Assembly (NCBI GenBank): GCA_016716665.1
Contig: JADJVH010000006.1
Coordinates: 186,001 to 250,000, forward strand
DNA from: Candidatus Opimibacter iunctus
Lineage (GTDB): Bacteria; Bacteroidota; Bacteroidia; Chitinophagales; Saprospiraceae
Reading direction: 5' to 3'
DNA length: 64,000 nt
The notes below the pieces were generated by a model. That model searched no databases. It was given only the letters and a program-made list of their open reading frames with translations, and was not told where the DNA came from. This document shows, piece by piece, positions 37,692-47,357 of this stretch. Every line of letters starts with the position of its first letter. The first letter of the stretch is position 1. The translations under genes were made by a program, and so were the position numbers.

Positions 37692-40600
37692 ATGTCAATT
37701 ATCAGGAAACTTGTTTTGCCAGATTCGGATATGCACCCAACTGATGTAAGTATATCCAGTTCAAGGTATTGCTATACTGGGATAACCTCAACCTTGCGTT
37801 ACATTTTACTTTTTTGTTCTTTTCTGCTTTGCCAAAATGATGAAGCGATTGCGCTTGGAAATACTCCGGAGCCAAGACAAGGCGTAGCCAATAATAATCC
37901 AATACCTGCCTATACCAATTCAGTTCGTGCAACAATCACTACACCCAATCTTACCGTTCGTTTTACCAATCCGGCATTTGATTGCCTGACCGGTGAGTAT
38001 TGCGTTGATGTGGAATTTCAATCCGATTTGCCTGACCAGGAATTATTCGGGATGAATGTTAGGTTCTTTTACGAAGAGAGTAAACTTGAACTGATCAACT
38101 TCAGGGATTTTCAGGGTGGCTATGGTCCGGTAGCACCTAATCCACCTGTTAAGTTGACGAGCCTTCCTGCATTTGGCTATAACTACTTTCGTTTTGGAGT
38201 GCCTGGCAATGGAGCTGCGGAATGGATCAACGGCGCAATACAGTTAGTAGATGAAAGTCAGCCACCTCTATATATTTCGACCACCGGCTGGACCAAATTA
38301 TTTCAGATTTGCTTTGAAATCGATGATCCGAATCCCGACAGCACCGGATTTTGTCCATCTCTTGTCTGGGATCTTGAGCAAAATCCTGCCCTTGGTGGTT
38401 ATCTCCCTGGTGATGATGGCGTGGTGATGACAGTGTTTGAGGAATCGACTGGTTTCACACTTCCAACCTTTGAGCATGTGGATCAGTTTAACTGGGAGTA
38501 TACGGGTACTGGTTCAGCACCACCTTATGGGGCTCCTGTGCCTACGGATTGTACACCCATAAGTTGTGGCATTCACATCGTTTGTCCTGCTGATATTACA
38601 ATTGGTTGTGGAGGTTCAACACTGCCTGCCAATACAGGTATTGCTATCTCGGATGATCAATGTCCCGGTACGCCTGTGATCACTTTTTCTGATGTGTCAA
38701 TCACCGGAAATTGCAGTGAAGGCAGCCAAATTGTTCGAACCTGGATGGTTACGGACAGTTGCAGCAACCAGGATACCTGCGTTCAGATCATAACCATCGA
38801 TGACAGGGGATCAATATGTGGTACTGTTTATAACGACCTTGGTCAGCCTATGGCCGGAGTTGAACTTCGACTGCTAGCAGATGTCAATATGAATCAGACG
38901 GTGGATACGGGGGACATCCTGCTGTCTACGGTATATTCTGATCCGGTTACTGGTACTTATTGTTTTAATCAGGTATATCCTTGTGCCTATATCATCCAGG
39001 AGTCACAGCCTATAGCCCATGGGAGCCTGTCCGATTATGATGCCACAGCCGATCCAGATGGTGACGACAGTATTGATGGACCAGATGATGAAATTCCTGT
39101 CTTGATTGATCCTTGTGAAGCAGATATGGAGAACAATTTTATTGATATTGTTTGTCCAGCTAACATCCCTTTGCTTCCCCTGGATACGCTTTGTGAAAAT
39201 GAGCCAATCATCCTCCAAATCACAGATTTGAATATTGGGTTACTCACGTATTCATGGGATTTTGGCAGTGGAGCCATGCCTTCCGGTGGATTTGGCCTGG
39301 GACCACATGAAGTGAGTTATATATCCACAACGGAAAATCAATCTGACGGGGTGCATGTTAACCTTACGATTAGTAAAGCTGGTTGTCCAGACACTACAAC
39401 TGAAGTTTGCTTACTTCAGGTCAACCCATTTCCGGATGCTACGATAAATGGGAGTACAGCTCAGGGTTGTTATTATACCAACAGGATATTCCAGCCGATG
39501 CAAGCTGAACTGCCTGGTGCCACATATAATTGGAATTTTGGAACTGATGCTATACCCGCGGTGGCAACAGGATATGGCCCGCATACAGTATATTATACAT
39601 CGGCAGGCACCAAGGTTGTCAGCCTTTCTGTTTTACCTAATGATCCGGGAGCCCAGTGTATTGACAGTACAACAATCTCTTTTCAGATTGTAGCCTGTTT
39701 AAGCCAGATTATCGGCACAGTGACTACAAATACAAATGAGCCTATACCGGGTGTCAATCTTAGGTTATATCCTGACGCAAATACGGACGGAATCCCTGAT
39801 ACCTCGTTGGCGGTCAGAAGTGTATTCTCCACTAGTGTTGGTCAATACTCAATGGCTTCTCTGATCCCTGGCCATTATGTGATTGTGGAAATCCAACCTT
39901 CAGGATGGGTTTCTTTTGATGATGGTGATAACACGAATGATGGTGATATCGTTGAAAACATTGATTCATTGGATAATCTCATTCCTGTGTCTCTTTTTGG
40001 TGGAGAAACAGATGGCGTCAATTACTTTATGGAGACAGCTTTGCCCGGGATCATCAACGGCAATGTATTTATTGATGCAGACAATGACCAGGTTCCGGAT
40101 AGTGGAGAGGGTATGCCTGATGTGGTGATCTCCATATACCATGACAATAATCTCAACGGAGTAGCTGATTCCAATATCCCGGTCTTTAGCCAGACAACGG
40201 TTAACGATGGAAGCTATTCGTTTATCAATGTCCCGGTTGGAAATTATGTTATAGCTGAGACCCAGCCAATTGGCCACACTTCAGTCAAGGATTTTGATGC
40301 AAGTAATGATGGGGATATAGTATTAAACACCAATATGCTCAATGACACTATCCCGGTTACGGTGACCAATGTAGAATCGGATAACCACAATTATTTTATT
40401 GAGAAGGTATCCTGCAATCTCACCGTAACGAATACCAATGACTCCGGCAGTGGATCATTCAGGCAGGCATTAGCCTGTGCAGTTGATGGTGACACCATAA
40501 GGTTTGATCAAAGCCTGAGTGGAGCGACGATAACGATCACCTCTGGACGAATTGTGATTGACAAGTATGTCACGATTCTTTCAGATATGGTGCCACGTAT

Positions 40601-40852
40601 TACCCTCTCCTCCGAGGTGTCAGGATTTTTTGATATAGCACAAGGGGCATTTGTTGAGTTCAGAGGCGTTAATATCATCAGTGGCCTTACAGGCAATGGC
40701 GGGGCTGCTTTTTTAGCAATCAAGGTTCACTGACGATGCATGATGTTTCACTCTTGAGAAATCCATCACTACCTACAGGGGAGTATTTGTTATACAACCA
40801 CCTGACCAGTCAGCTTTCGCTCAGGGGCAGTTGTTATGTGGAGATGAATTAA
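37692..40852 (+). CDS. large secreted multidomain protein (cohesin-like, HYR, SdrD-B-like, PKD, beta-helix), frameshifted near its end
   Basis: The uninterrupted frame gives 1013 residues to 40733. Order: N-terminal extension, hydrophobic signal (~35-52), cohesin-like domain (~88-290, paralogous to the 36 kb gene), HYR-like domain (VCPADITIGCGGSTLPANTG, ~297-375), SdrD-B-like repeat (GTVYNDLGQPMAGVELRLLAD), two PKD-like domains (LTYSWDFGSGAMP, ATYNWNFGTDAIP), two more SdrD-B-like repeats (GTVTTNTNEPIPGV, GNVFIDADNDQVPDSGEGMP), and a beta-helix start (LTVTNTNDSGSGSFRQALACAVDGDTIRF). The T6 run at 40690-40695 shifts the frame; in the alternative frame SNQGSLTMHDVSLLRNPSLPTGEYLLYNHL...GSCYVEMN continues to 40852 and matches the paralogue's end. 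Likely surface adhesin or matrix protein. Confidence 0.83.
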
Positions 40853-40858
40853 GTAAAG

Positions 40859-41332
40859 CTAGGCTTCGTAGCCCATTACTTTTTCGGAGATTATGCTCAG
40901 GTTTGAATTGACTTGTACTTCAGGGTTCATCAGGTCCTTGAGACTGATCTGATCAAGCAACTTGTCCATATTCCATTGAAGTATGGTCCAGAGTGATCTC
41001 AGCGAGCAATCGATAGAGTTGGTACACAAAGAGAGTGAACCGGAGTGGAGGCCGCAAAATTTTTCATCATACATGACGCCCCCCATCGCTTTCAATACCT
41101 GGTTGACTTTGATTTCTTCTGTAGGCAAAGCCAGGATATAGCCTCCCTTATGGCCCCGCATACTTTGGATAAAACCGGCCAAACGCAAAGACCTGGTTAA
41201 TTTGGCTGCGTATGCTTGTGAAATATTTTCCAGTTCACTGATCTGTGACAAGCTCAATCCTTCTTCGGGATGAGCACGCGCAATCTGCAGGAGTATCCTG
41301 AGCCCATATTCATCTTGTGCCGATATCTTCAT
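40859..41332 (-). CDS. Rrf2 family transcriptional regulator, last gene of the suf operon
   Basis: A 157-residue winged-helix regulator related to IscR/SufR. The N-terminal part (MKISAQDEYGLRILLQIARAHPEEGLSLSQISELENISQAYAAKLTRSLRLAGFI) is the DNA-binding domain. Three cysteines, C93-X9-C103-X5-C109, can hold an Fe-S cluster, as in other Rrf2 sensors. From its place, 15 bases after sufE-sufT, I infer that it senses Fe-S status and controls the suf operon. It converges on the secreted multidomain gene, with six bases between the stops. Confidence 0.9.
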   Translation of the reverse strand: MKISAQDEYGLRILLQIARAHPEEGLSLSQISELENISQAYAAKLTRSLRLAGFIQSMRGHKGGYILALPTEEIKVNQVLKAMGGVMYDEKFCGLHSGSLSLCTNSIDCSLRSLWTILQWNMDKLLDQISLKDLMNPEVQVNSNLSIISEKVMGYEA

Positions 41333-41347
41333 TATAGTAGGTGTGTT

Positions 41348-42106
41348 TTAAAACATATCAAGTGCCATCCTGGCTACATCTGTCATTCGTTCCTTTTGCC
41401 ATGGCGGATCCCAGACTAACGTGAGTTCCACATCCGTTACAAAAGGAAGGAGCAATAATTTTTCCTGAACTTCAAGCGGTAAGCTTCCGGCCACAGGGCA
41501 TGCAGGAGAGGTCAGCGTCATGGTCACCTTGACTTTGCCTGCCTGGTCTATGTCCAGGGAATAGATCAACCCCAACTCCCATATATCAACAGGAATTTCG
41601 GGATCATAGACTTCCTTGATTTGTGCGATCATCAATTCACGCTTGTCAGTGGGCTCATTTTCGGAATCTGTTTGTGCAGGCTCGGGGAGATGCCGTGTAT
41701 AAGACTTTATAAGCTGGATCATGCTCGTAAGCCCGTTTGAACGTGTAGGGGACAAGTGCGATTTCAAGCCTATGGCATCTATAAAATAAAGATCAGCGTG
41801 TTCAATCTCTGCCAATTTTTGTCCACCTAGTACCCTGATGAGTAAAGCGATAATTCCCTTTGTAATGACTGTATCACTATCAGCTGACAGAAATAGCCTA
41901 TCCTCTTTTACTTCAGCATGCAGCCAGACCTTGGATTGGCATCCCTTGACCAAATGGAAGTCAGTCTTATATTTTTCATTCAACGGGGGTAGTGCCTTAC
42001 CAAGGTCTATAAGGTATTCGTATCGGTCCGACCAACCTGTAAATTGGGAAAACTCGTCTATAACGGAATCTTGTTCTGCATTGATCTGTGTTGCCCTGGT
42101 GTCCAT
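41348..42106 (-). CDS. SufE-SufT (DUF59/MIP18) fusion protein
   Basis: A 252-residue two-domain protein. Residues ~15-140 are SufE: DEFSQFTGWSDRYEYLIDLGKALPPL and the sulfur-accepting Cys56 in LVKGCQSKVWL, through KSHLSPTRSNGL. A polar linker (~141-156) leads to a DUF59/MIP18 domain of the SufT/PaaD type (~157-252): IKEVYDPEIPVDIWELGLIYSLDI, LTSPACPVAGSLP with the conserved Cys203, and LVWDPPWQKERM. SufE takes persulfide from SufS and passes it to SufBCD; DUF59 proteins assist Fe-S delivery or maturation. The fusion physically joins the two steps. Its start overlaps the sufS stop by one base. Elsewhere these are usually separate genes. Confidence 0.9.
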   Translation of the reverse strand: MDTRATQINAEQDSVIDEFSQFTGWSDRYEYLIDLGKALPPLNEKYKTDFHLVKGCQSKVWLHAEVKEDRLFLSADSDTVITKGIIALLIRVLGGQKLAEIEHADLYFIDAIGLKSHLSPTRSNGLTSMIQLIKSYTRHLPEPAQTDSENEPTDKRELMIAQIKEVYDPEIPVDIWELGLIYSLDIDQAGKVKVTMTLTSPACPVAGSLPLEVQEKLLLLPFVTDVELTLVWDPPWQKERMTDVARMALDMF

Positions 42107-43356
42107 CAGGAAAGAATTTTAATGGCTTTATGCGTAGCCTGTAAAAGCTTTTCTATTTCTCCCATGGTGTTGTAGATGGCAAAGGAAGCACGGGTAGTAC
42201 CGGGAATACCAAACCTATCCATGAGTGGCTGGGTGCAATGGTGTCCTGTCCTCACGGCGATACCTTGCTGATCCAGTATCGTTCCGATGTCATATGGGTG
42301 AAGGCCCTTGATGACAAATGAATAGACGGATGCTTTGTGTGCTGCTGTTCCAATCGTTCGCACACCAGGGATACTTTCCATGGCATCTGTGCAATACGCC
42401 AGGAGTGTATGTTCATATTGAGCCATGGCTACCCGATCCAGTTGATCTATATAATCGCAGGCAGCTGCCAGGCCAATAGCGCCAGCGATGTCGGGGGTAC
42501 CGGCCTCATATTTAAACGGGATGGTATTGTACGTGGTGCCTGCCCATTTTACTTCTTTTATCATTTCACCTCCGCCTTGCCAAGGGGGTAGGATATTGAG
42601 CCATGAGGCTTTTCCAAAGAGTATACCCATGCCTGTAGGGCCATACATCTTGTGACTGGAGAAAACATAAAAGTCCACATCAAGCTCACTTACATTGATG
42701 TCCATATGCGGTGCAGCCTGGGCTCCATCGAGTAATACAGGGAAACCCTGGGCATGGGCCATCCGGATGATGTCCTTGACTGGATTGATCGTACCTAATG
42801 CATTGCTGACATGTGCGACGGAAACAAGCTTTGTTCTTGAGGTGAGATTTTTTAAAAACCAATCAAGGTCCAGCGTACCGTCCTCAAGGACAGGTATAAC
42901 TTTAATTGCAGCATTCTTCATCCCGCACACTATCTGCCATGGAATGATATTGCTGTGGTGTTCCATGCCGGAGAGCATAATTTCATCGCCTTCCTTCAAT
43001 TGCGAAAGGCCAAATGTATAAGCAACGAGGTTTATGGATTCTGTTGCACCACGGGTGAAGATTACTTCACTGTCGCTTGGTGCACCTATGAAAGAGGCTA
43101 TGCGCCGTCTGGCTGACTCAAACAGTTCAGTGGCTTCCTGGCTTAGGGTATGCACTCCCCGGTGGACGTTGGCATGATTGTGCTGGTAATAATGATCCAT
43201 TCTTTCCAGCACCTGCAAAGGCTTTTGGCTTGAGGCTGCATTGTCCAGGTATATCAGAGGATATCCATTGACTGTCCTGGTCAGGATAGGAAAATCTTTC
43301 CTGATTGCTTCAGCATCAAAATGCGTGATTGGTGTTCCTGAAGACCTGGTGGTCAT
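42106..43356 (-). CDS. sufS: cysteine desulfurase SufS
   Basis: SufS is a PLP enzyme that removes sulfur from cysteine to supply SufE/SufBCD. The 416-residue protein has DFPILTRTVNGYPLIYLDNAASSQKP at the start, THH-like MEHHSNIIPWQ near 131, PLP lysine K236 in FSSHKMYGPTGMGIL, and the catalytic Cys374 in RTGHHCTQPLMDRFG. The motif and length identify the group II (SufS) type rather than IscS. It overlaps sufD by four bases and the SufE fusion by one, so translation of the three is coupled. Confidence 0.96.
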   Translation of the reverse strand: MTTRSSGTPITHFDAEAIRKDFPILTRTVNGYPLIYLDNAASSQKPLQVLERMDHYYQHNHANVHRGVHTLSQEATELFESARRRIASFIGAPSDSEVIFTRGATESINLVAYTFGLSQLKEGDEIMLSGMEHHSNIIPWQIVCGMKNAAIKVIPVLEDGTLDLDWFLKNLTSRTKLVSVAHVSNALGTINPVKDIIRMAHAQGFPVLLDGAQAAPHMDINVSELDVDFYVFSSHKMYGPTGMGILFGKASWLNILPPWQGGGEMIKEVKWAGTTYNTIPFKYEAGTPDIAGAIGLAAACDYIDQLDRVAMAQYEHTLLAYCTDAMESIPGVRTIGTAAHKASVYSFVIKGLHPYDIGTILDQQGIAVRTGHHCTQPLMDRFGIPGTTRASFAIYNTMGEIEKLLQATHKAIKILS

Positions 43357-44666
43357 ATATCTAAAGTCATTCTTGAACGGATGTGATCACGCAGTGGTTC
43401 AACCTCCATGCTGTCAAGTACCTGGGCAAGGAATGCTGCTTTCAGGATGTGGCGTGCGGCTGGTGCACTGATGCCTCGTGCCATGAGGTAGAACATGGAT
43501 TTATCATCAAGCTGGCCAATCGTCGCGCCATGACTGCACTTGACATCATCTGCAAAGATCTCAAGCTGGGGTTTGCTATTCATGACTGCATGGGGAGAGA
43601 GCACAAGGGTATCATTCTGCTGATATGCATTGGTCTTTTGTGCATCAGGATGAACGTAAACCTTCCCATTGAATGCAGCAGATGCCTGGCCATCAATGAT
43701 ACCTTTATAGAGTTCATGGCTTTCGCAATGCGGCACTTTGTGGTTGATTCGCGTCTGGTGGTCCATTGACTGTCTTGCCTGCGCAAGAAAGCCTGCCTGG
43801 AGGGAGGTGTAGGTATTACTTCCTTCGAGTTCGACCTCGACATTGTTACGTATGGTCTCTCCCCCAAAATCAATGCCCAGCGAATTAAACCGGCTGTCTT
43901 TTTCCTGGCTGAGGGCCAGTTTGTATACCAGGCTTTGTGCTGCGGGAAGATCCTGCCACTTGATATGCCTGATCGAAGCATTATGATCAAGATGGTAAAA
44001 CCCTAAGGCATTGATCAGGCCGGCCTGATCTGCTACGGTTGAAGCAATATTTTTTTCAAAGCGTTCGATGAGCGTGATGCTGCTTCCCGAACCGGCGTGA
44101 ACAAAGTAAAGGGGATGTGAAAATGAAACATCAGGGTCGTCGTGGATAAAATGGATTTCTATTGGTTTTTCCAGTATGAGATGTTTAGGTATTTCCAGGA
44201 AAAATCCACCTGACTGAAAAGTGAAATTCAGAAATTCAAATGCCTGGTTTGAGTCCGGACGTTCAGGATTGAGCCATTTATTGAAAATTGATTTGAGCCT
44301 GGTATCTTCCATAGCTTCCTGCAACATGGATATTTTGATACCGGCTGTTTTTAAGTCCGGATGGAGACTGGCCACATCGGTTTTTCCGTTGAGGACAGGA
44401 ATGATGTAAGATTCAAGCCCTGCGAGCTCAGTCACCTTATATTGAGCTGTCGTACGGGGAAGTTTGTAGGGTAGGGCCATCAGGCGCTGAACTGGTGTAT
44501 ACTTCCAGTCCTCATGCTTTCTGCCGGGGAATTCGATTTGTTTTAAGACACTGTAAGCGTGCTTTAGAAATGCATGCATCGGAGTGCCCGTCTTACCATT
44601 CAGGCCGGATTCCAGGTCATGAAATGCCGTATCAATCTGTTCCATTATTTTTTCCTGCTCTGCCAT
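43353..44666 (-). CDS. sufD: Fe-S cluster assembly protein SufD
   Basis: SufD pairs with SufB in the SufBC2D scaffold. The 437-residue protein has an N-terminal helical region (FPGRKHEDWKYTPVQRLMALPY) and the characteristic right-handed beta-helix with ASIRHIKWQDLPAAQSLVYKLALSQEKDSRFNS, ANAYQQNDTLVLSPHAVMNSKPQLEIFADDVKCSHGATIGQLD with the conserved His/Cys region, and FLAQVLDSME near the end. Located 15 bases after sufC and overlapping sufS, within the operon. Confidence 0.94.
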   Translation of the reverse strand: MAEQEKIMEQIDTAFHDLESGLNGKTGTPMHAFLKHAYSVLKQIEFPGRKHEDWKYTPVQRLMALPYKLPRTTAQYKVTELAGLESYIIPVLNGKTDVASLHPDLKTAGIKISMLQEAMEDTRLKSIFNKWLNPERPDSNQAFEFLNFTFQSGGFFLEIPKHLILEKPIEIHFIHDDPDVSFSHPLYFVHAGSGSSITLIERFEKNIASTVADQAGLINALGFYHLDHNASIRHIKWQDLPAAQSLVYKLALSQEKDSRFNSLGIDFGGETIRNNVEVELEGSNTYTSLQAGFLAQARQSMDHQTRINHKVPHCESHELYKGIIDGQASAAFNGKVYVHPDAQKTNAYQQNDTLVLSPHAVMNSKPQLEIFADDVKCSHGATIGQLDDKSMFYLMARGISAPAARHILKAAFLAQVLDSMEVEPLRDHIRSRMTLDI

Positions 44667-44681
44667 GTCTGTTATTTGTGA

Positions 44682-45449
44682 TTAGGGGGTAACGGAATTT
44701 CCTTCCCTGATCCAGTCGTACCCTTGATCCTCAAGTTTTTCCGCCAATGTTTTATCGCCTGTTGCCAGTATGCGCCCGTTAGACAGGACATGTACAAAAT
44801 CTGGAATGATATAATTGAGCAGACGCTGGTAATGAGTCACCACGATAAAGGAGCGTGCAGGGGATCTTAATTGGTTGACCCCTTCAGCCACGATGCGCAG
44901 TGCGTCAATATCCAGGCCGGAATCTGTTTCATCCAGAATGGCCATTTTTGGTTCCAACAGGGTCATTTGAAGGATCTCATTACGTTTCTTTTCTCCTCCG
45001 CTAAATCCGTCATTGAGCGAGCGCTTGAGCAGATTTTCATCCATCTCAATGGCTATCATTTTAGAGCGGATATATTTCAGCATTTCAAGTGCATTCAATT
45101 CTGGCAAGCCCTGGAAAACCCTTTTTGCATTGATGATGCTTTTCAGGAAATTGGAGTTGCTCACGCCTGGTATTTCAACCGGATATTGGAAGGCAAGAAA
45201 AATGCCTGAGAGTGCCCTTTGGTCAATGTCCATTGAAAGGAGGTCTTCACCTTCAAATTCAATTGATCCTGATTCAATCGTGTATTCCTCACGGCCTGCC
45301 AGGACATTGCCAAGGGTGCTTTTGCCTGAACCGTTTGGGCCCATGATGGCATGCACCTCTCCGCTATTAATGGTCAGGTTGATGCCGTTGAGAATTTTTT
45401 TTCCTTCGATCGAAACATGCAGATCGGTAATCTTCAATAATGGTTTCAT
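44682..45449 (-). CDS. sufC: Fe-S cluster assembly ATPase SufC
   Basis: SufC is the soluble ABC ATPase of the SufBC2D complex. The 255-residue protein has Walker A GPNGSGKS at 37-44, the SufC-specific signature FSGGEKKRNEI at 149-159 and Walker B MAILDETDSGLDID at ~169-182. ILQMTLLEPK lies between the last two. No membrane domain partner is present, as expected for SufC. It starts 22 bases after sufB. Confidence 0.97.
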   Translation of the reverse strand: MKPLLKITDLHVSIEGKKILNGINLTINSGEVHAIMGPNGSGKSTLGNVLAGREEYTIESGSIEFEGEDLLSMDIDQRALSGIFLAFQYPVEIPGVSNSNFLKSIINAKRVFQGLPELNALEMLKYIRSKMIAIEMDENLLKRSLNDGFSGGEKKRNEILQMTLLEPKMAILDETDSGLDIDALRIVAEGVNQLRSPARSFIVVTHYQRLLNYIIPDFVHVLSNGRILATGDKTLAEKLEDQGYDWIREGNSVTP

Positions 45450-45471
45450 CCTTGTTTGCTTATTAACGTTA

Positions 45472-46911
45472 TTATCCTACACTTCCTTCGAGGCTGATGG
45501 CAAGAAGCTTTTGTGCCTCTACCGCAAATTCCATCGGAAGTTCTTTGAATACTTCTTTGCAATAACCGTTGACAATCATGTTGATTGCATCTTCTTCGCT
45601 CAGGCCCCGCTGCTTACAATAGAAGAGCTGGTCTTCGCCTATTTTAGAGGTAGTGGCTTCGTGCTCCACACGAGCTCCGGGATTGTCTACTTCCAGGTAA
45701 GGAAAAGTGTGTGCTCCGCACTTATCACCCATCAACAATGAATCACATTGTGAGAAATTCTGAGCCCCATCGGCGCGCTTTCCGATTTTGACCAGGCCAC
45801 GATATGAGTTATTGCTGTAACCGGCGGATATACCCTTGGAGATAATCGTGCTCTTCGTGTTCTTGCCGATGTGGATCATCTTAGTGCCTGTATCGGCTTG
45901 TTGATAATTGTTGGTTACAGCAACGGAATAGAATTCACCAACAGATTCATCACCTTTCAGAATGCAACTGGGATACTTCCAGGTGATGGCTGAGCCGGTT
46001 TCTACCTGTGTCCAGGAGATTTTAGATCTGAAGCCTGCACATATACCACGCTTCGTCACAAAATTATAGATGCCCCCTTTACCGTTTTTATCTCCGGGGT
46101 ACCAATTCTGCACGGTCGAATACTTTACAAAAGCTTCATCCATCGCTACGATTTCGACTACTGCAGCATGAAGCTGGTTTTCGTCACGCATCGGAGCAGT
46201 GCATCCTTCCAGGTAACTAACATAGCTCCCTTTATCGGCAACAATCAACGTACGCTCAAACTGTCCTGTGTTGGCTGCATTGATCCGGAAGTAAGTGGAA
46301 AGTTCCATTGGGCAGCGCACGCCTGGCGGGATATAGCAAAATGAGCCATCACTGAATACGGCAGAATTGAGCGCTGCAAAAAAATTATCACCGGATGGGA
46401 CCACGCTCCCAAGATATTTCCTGACCAGGTAAGGATGCTCGTTGACTGCTTCGCTAAAGGAGCAGAAAATGATGCCTAATTCCCCAAGTTCTTTTTTAAA
46501 GGTGGTGGTCACAGACACGCTATCGATTACTGCGTCCACGGCAACGCCCGCAAGTACTTTTCGCTCTTCGAGCGGTACGCCCAGTTTGTCAAACATCTTG
46601 AGCAGTTCCGGATCAGCTTCGTCAAGGGAACCAAGTTTCTTTTTAGGTGCAGCAAAATAGATGATGTCCTGGTAATTGATCACCGGGTAGTGGATATTTG
46701 CCCACGTTGGTTCCCTAAGTGTCAGCCAATGCCTGTATGCATCGAGTCTCCATTCCAGCAACCATTCCGGCTCTTTTTTTCTGGCACTGATGGCGCGTAC
46801 AGTTTCCTCAGACAGCCCTTTCGGAAAGGTATCCATGTCCAGCTCTGTAGACCAGCCATACTTATATTCTGATTGGTTGTGAACCTCCAGAGTCTGCATG
46901 CTATCACTCAT
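45472..46911 (-). CDS. sufB: Fe-S cluster assembly protein SufB
   Basis: SufB is the scaffold subunit on which the cluster forms. The 479-residue protein contains KYGWSTELDMDTFPKGLSEETVRAIS, the long beta-helix with RTLIVADKGSYVSYLEGCTAPM, EIVAMDEAFVKYSTVQNWYPGDKNGKGGIYNFVTKRG, and the C-terminal TSKIGEDQLFYCKQRGLSEEDAINMIVNGYCKEV with the conserved Cys/Glu. An upstream extension to 46953 exists, but it is not conserved-looking, so I prefer MSDSMQ at 46911. First gene of sufB-C-D-S-ET-rrf2. A weak -7 element is at 46931-46938. Confidence 0.96.
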   Translation of the reverse strand: MSDSMQTLEVHNQSEYKYGWSTELDMDTFPKGLSEETVRAISARKKEPEWLLEWRLDAYRHWLTLREPTWANIHYPVINYQDIIYFAAPKKKLGSLDEADPELLKMFDKLGVPLEERKVLAGVAVDAVIDSVSVTTTFKKELGELGIIFCSFSEAVNEHPYLVRKYLGSVVPSGDNFFAALNSAVFSDGSFCYIPPGVRCPMELSTYFRINAANTGQFERTLIVADKGSYVSYLEGCTAPMRDENQLHAAVVEIVAMDEAFVKYSTVQNWYPGDKNGKGGIYNFVTKRGICAGFRSKISWTQVETGSAITWKYPSCILKGDESVGEFYSVAVTNNYQQADTGTKMIHIGKNTKSTIISKGISAGYSNNSYRGLVKIGKRADGAQNFSQCDSLLMGDKCGAHTFPYLEVDNPGARVEHEATTSKIGEDQLFYCKQRGLSEEDAINMIVNGYCKEVFKELPMEFAVEAQKLLAISLEGSVG

Positions 46912-46930
46912 AGTAAATTGGATTGCGGCG

Positions 46931-46938
46931 CAAAGGTC
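46931..46938 (-). promoter_or_regulatory. possible -7 element of the suf operon
   Basis: The minus strand reads GACCTTTGCGCC; it deviates from TAnnTTTG in the first base only. It is 20 bases from the preferred sufB start. Just upstream, AGTATACT and an adjacent T-run could hold a regulator site, but no clear Rrf2 palindrome is proven. Confidence 0.3.
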
Positions 46939-47357
46939 GTCATTCTGATACAAAAAAGTATACTATGGTGAGACAAAAAAGAAGGTGATTGGTTCATTTT
47001 TTTCCGAAATGTGACTTTCCATGTTCTGCTTAGTGAAAATCATCCGGAAGCTCAAAAGATCTTAGCCCTATTGTCCTGGTAGCCAGACTTAATTGCATAT
47101 AAATAACCTGACCAGGAGGAAGTCCTGACAAGTATTAAAGTCTTTCTGGGACTGGAATAGATCTGGGCAGAACGCCGATAATACATTCTATATGATTGAC
47201 AAATAGTGGTTTATGGCATTTGATTAAGACTGTTGTGTAGCCCGGTGAAGATCAGAAGCGCGCCGGGGATTGAGATATAGATGTATAGTTTAATGGATAA
47301 AAATATTAGATATAACACTCTATACATTAAAAAATATAATATATTTACCCCGCAGCC
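46939..47357. other. 419-base divergent intergenic region between sufB and the S24 regulator
   Basis: I see no gene here. The DNA becomes very AT-rich toward 47340. It contains the suf promoter region on the left and, on the right, an inverted pair at 47281-47288/47320-47327 plus a near -7 element TATATTTA at 47340-47347 just before the S24 start. Confidence 0.5.
47281..47331. promoter_or_regulatory. candidate operator upstream of the S24 regulator
   Basis: ATGTATAG (47281-47288) is matched by its reverse complement CTATACAT (47320-47327), and TTTAATG (47289-47295) by CATTAAA (47325-47331). The repeated inverted words 30-75 bases before a regulator gene could be an autoregulatory site; this is inference from position only. 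Confidence 0.35.

Noticed and set aside
43383..43769. Plus-strand 128-codon frame inside sufD
   Set aside because: It is the antisense shadow of a clearly conserved gene; same for long antisense frames in sufB, hbd, ychF and gyrA.
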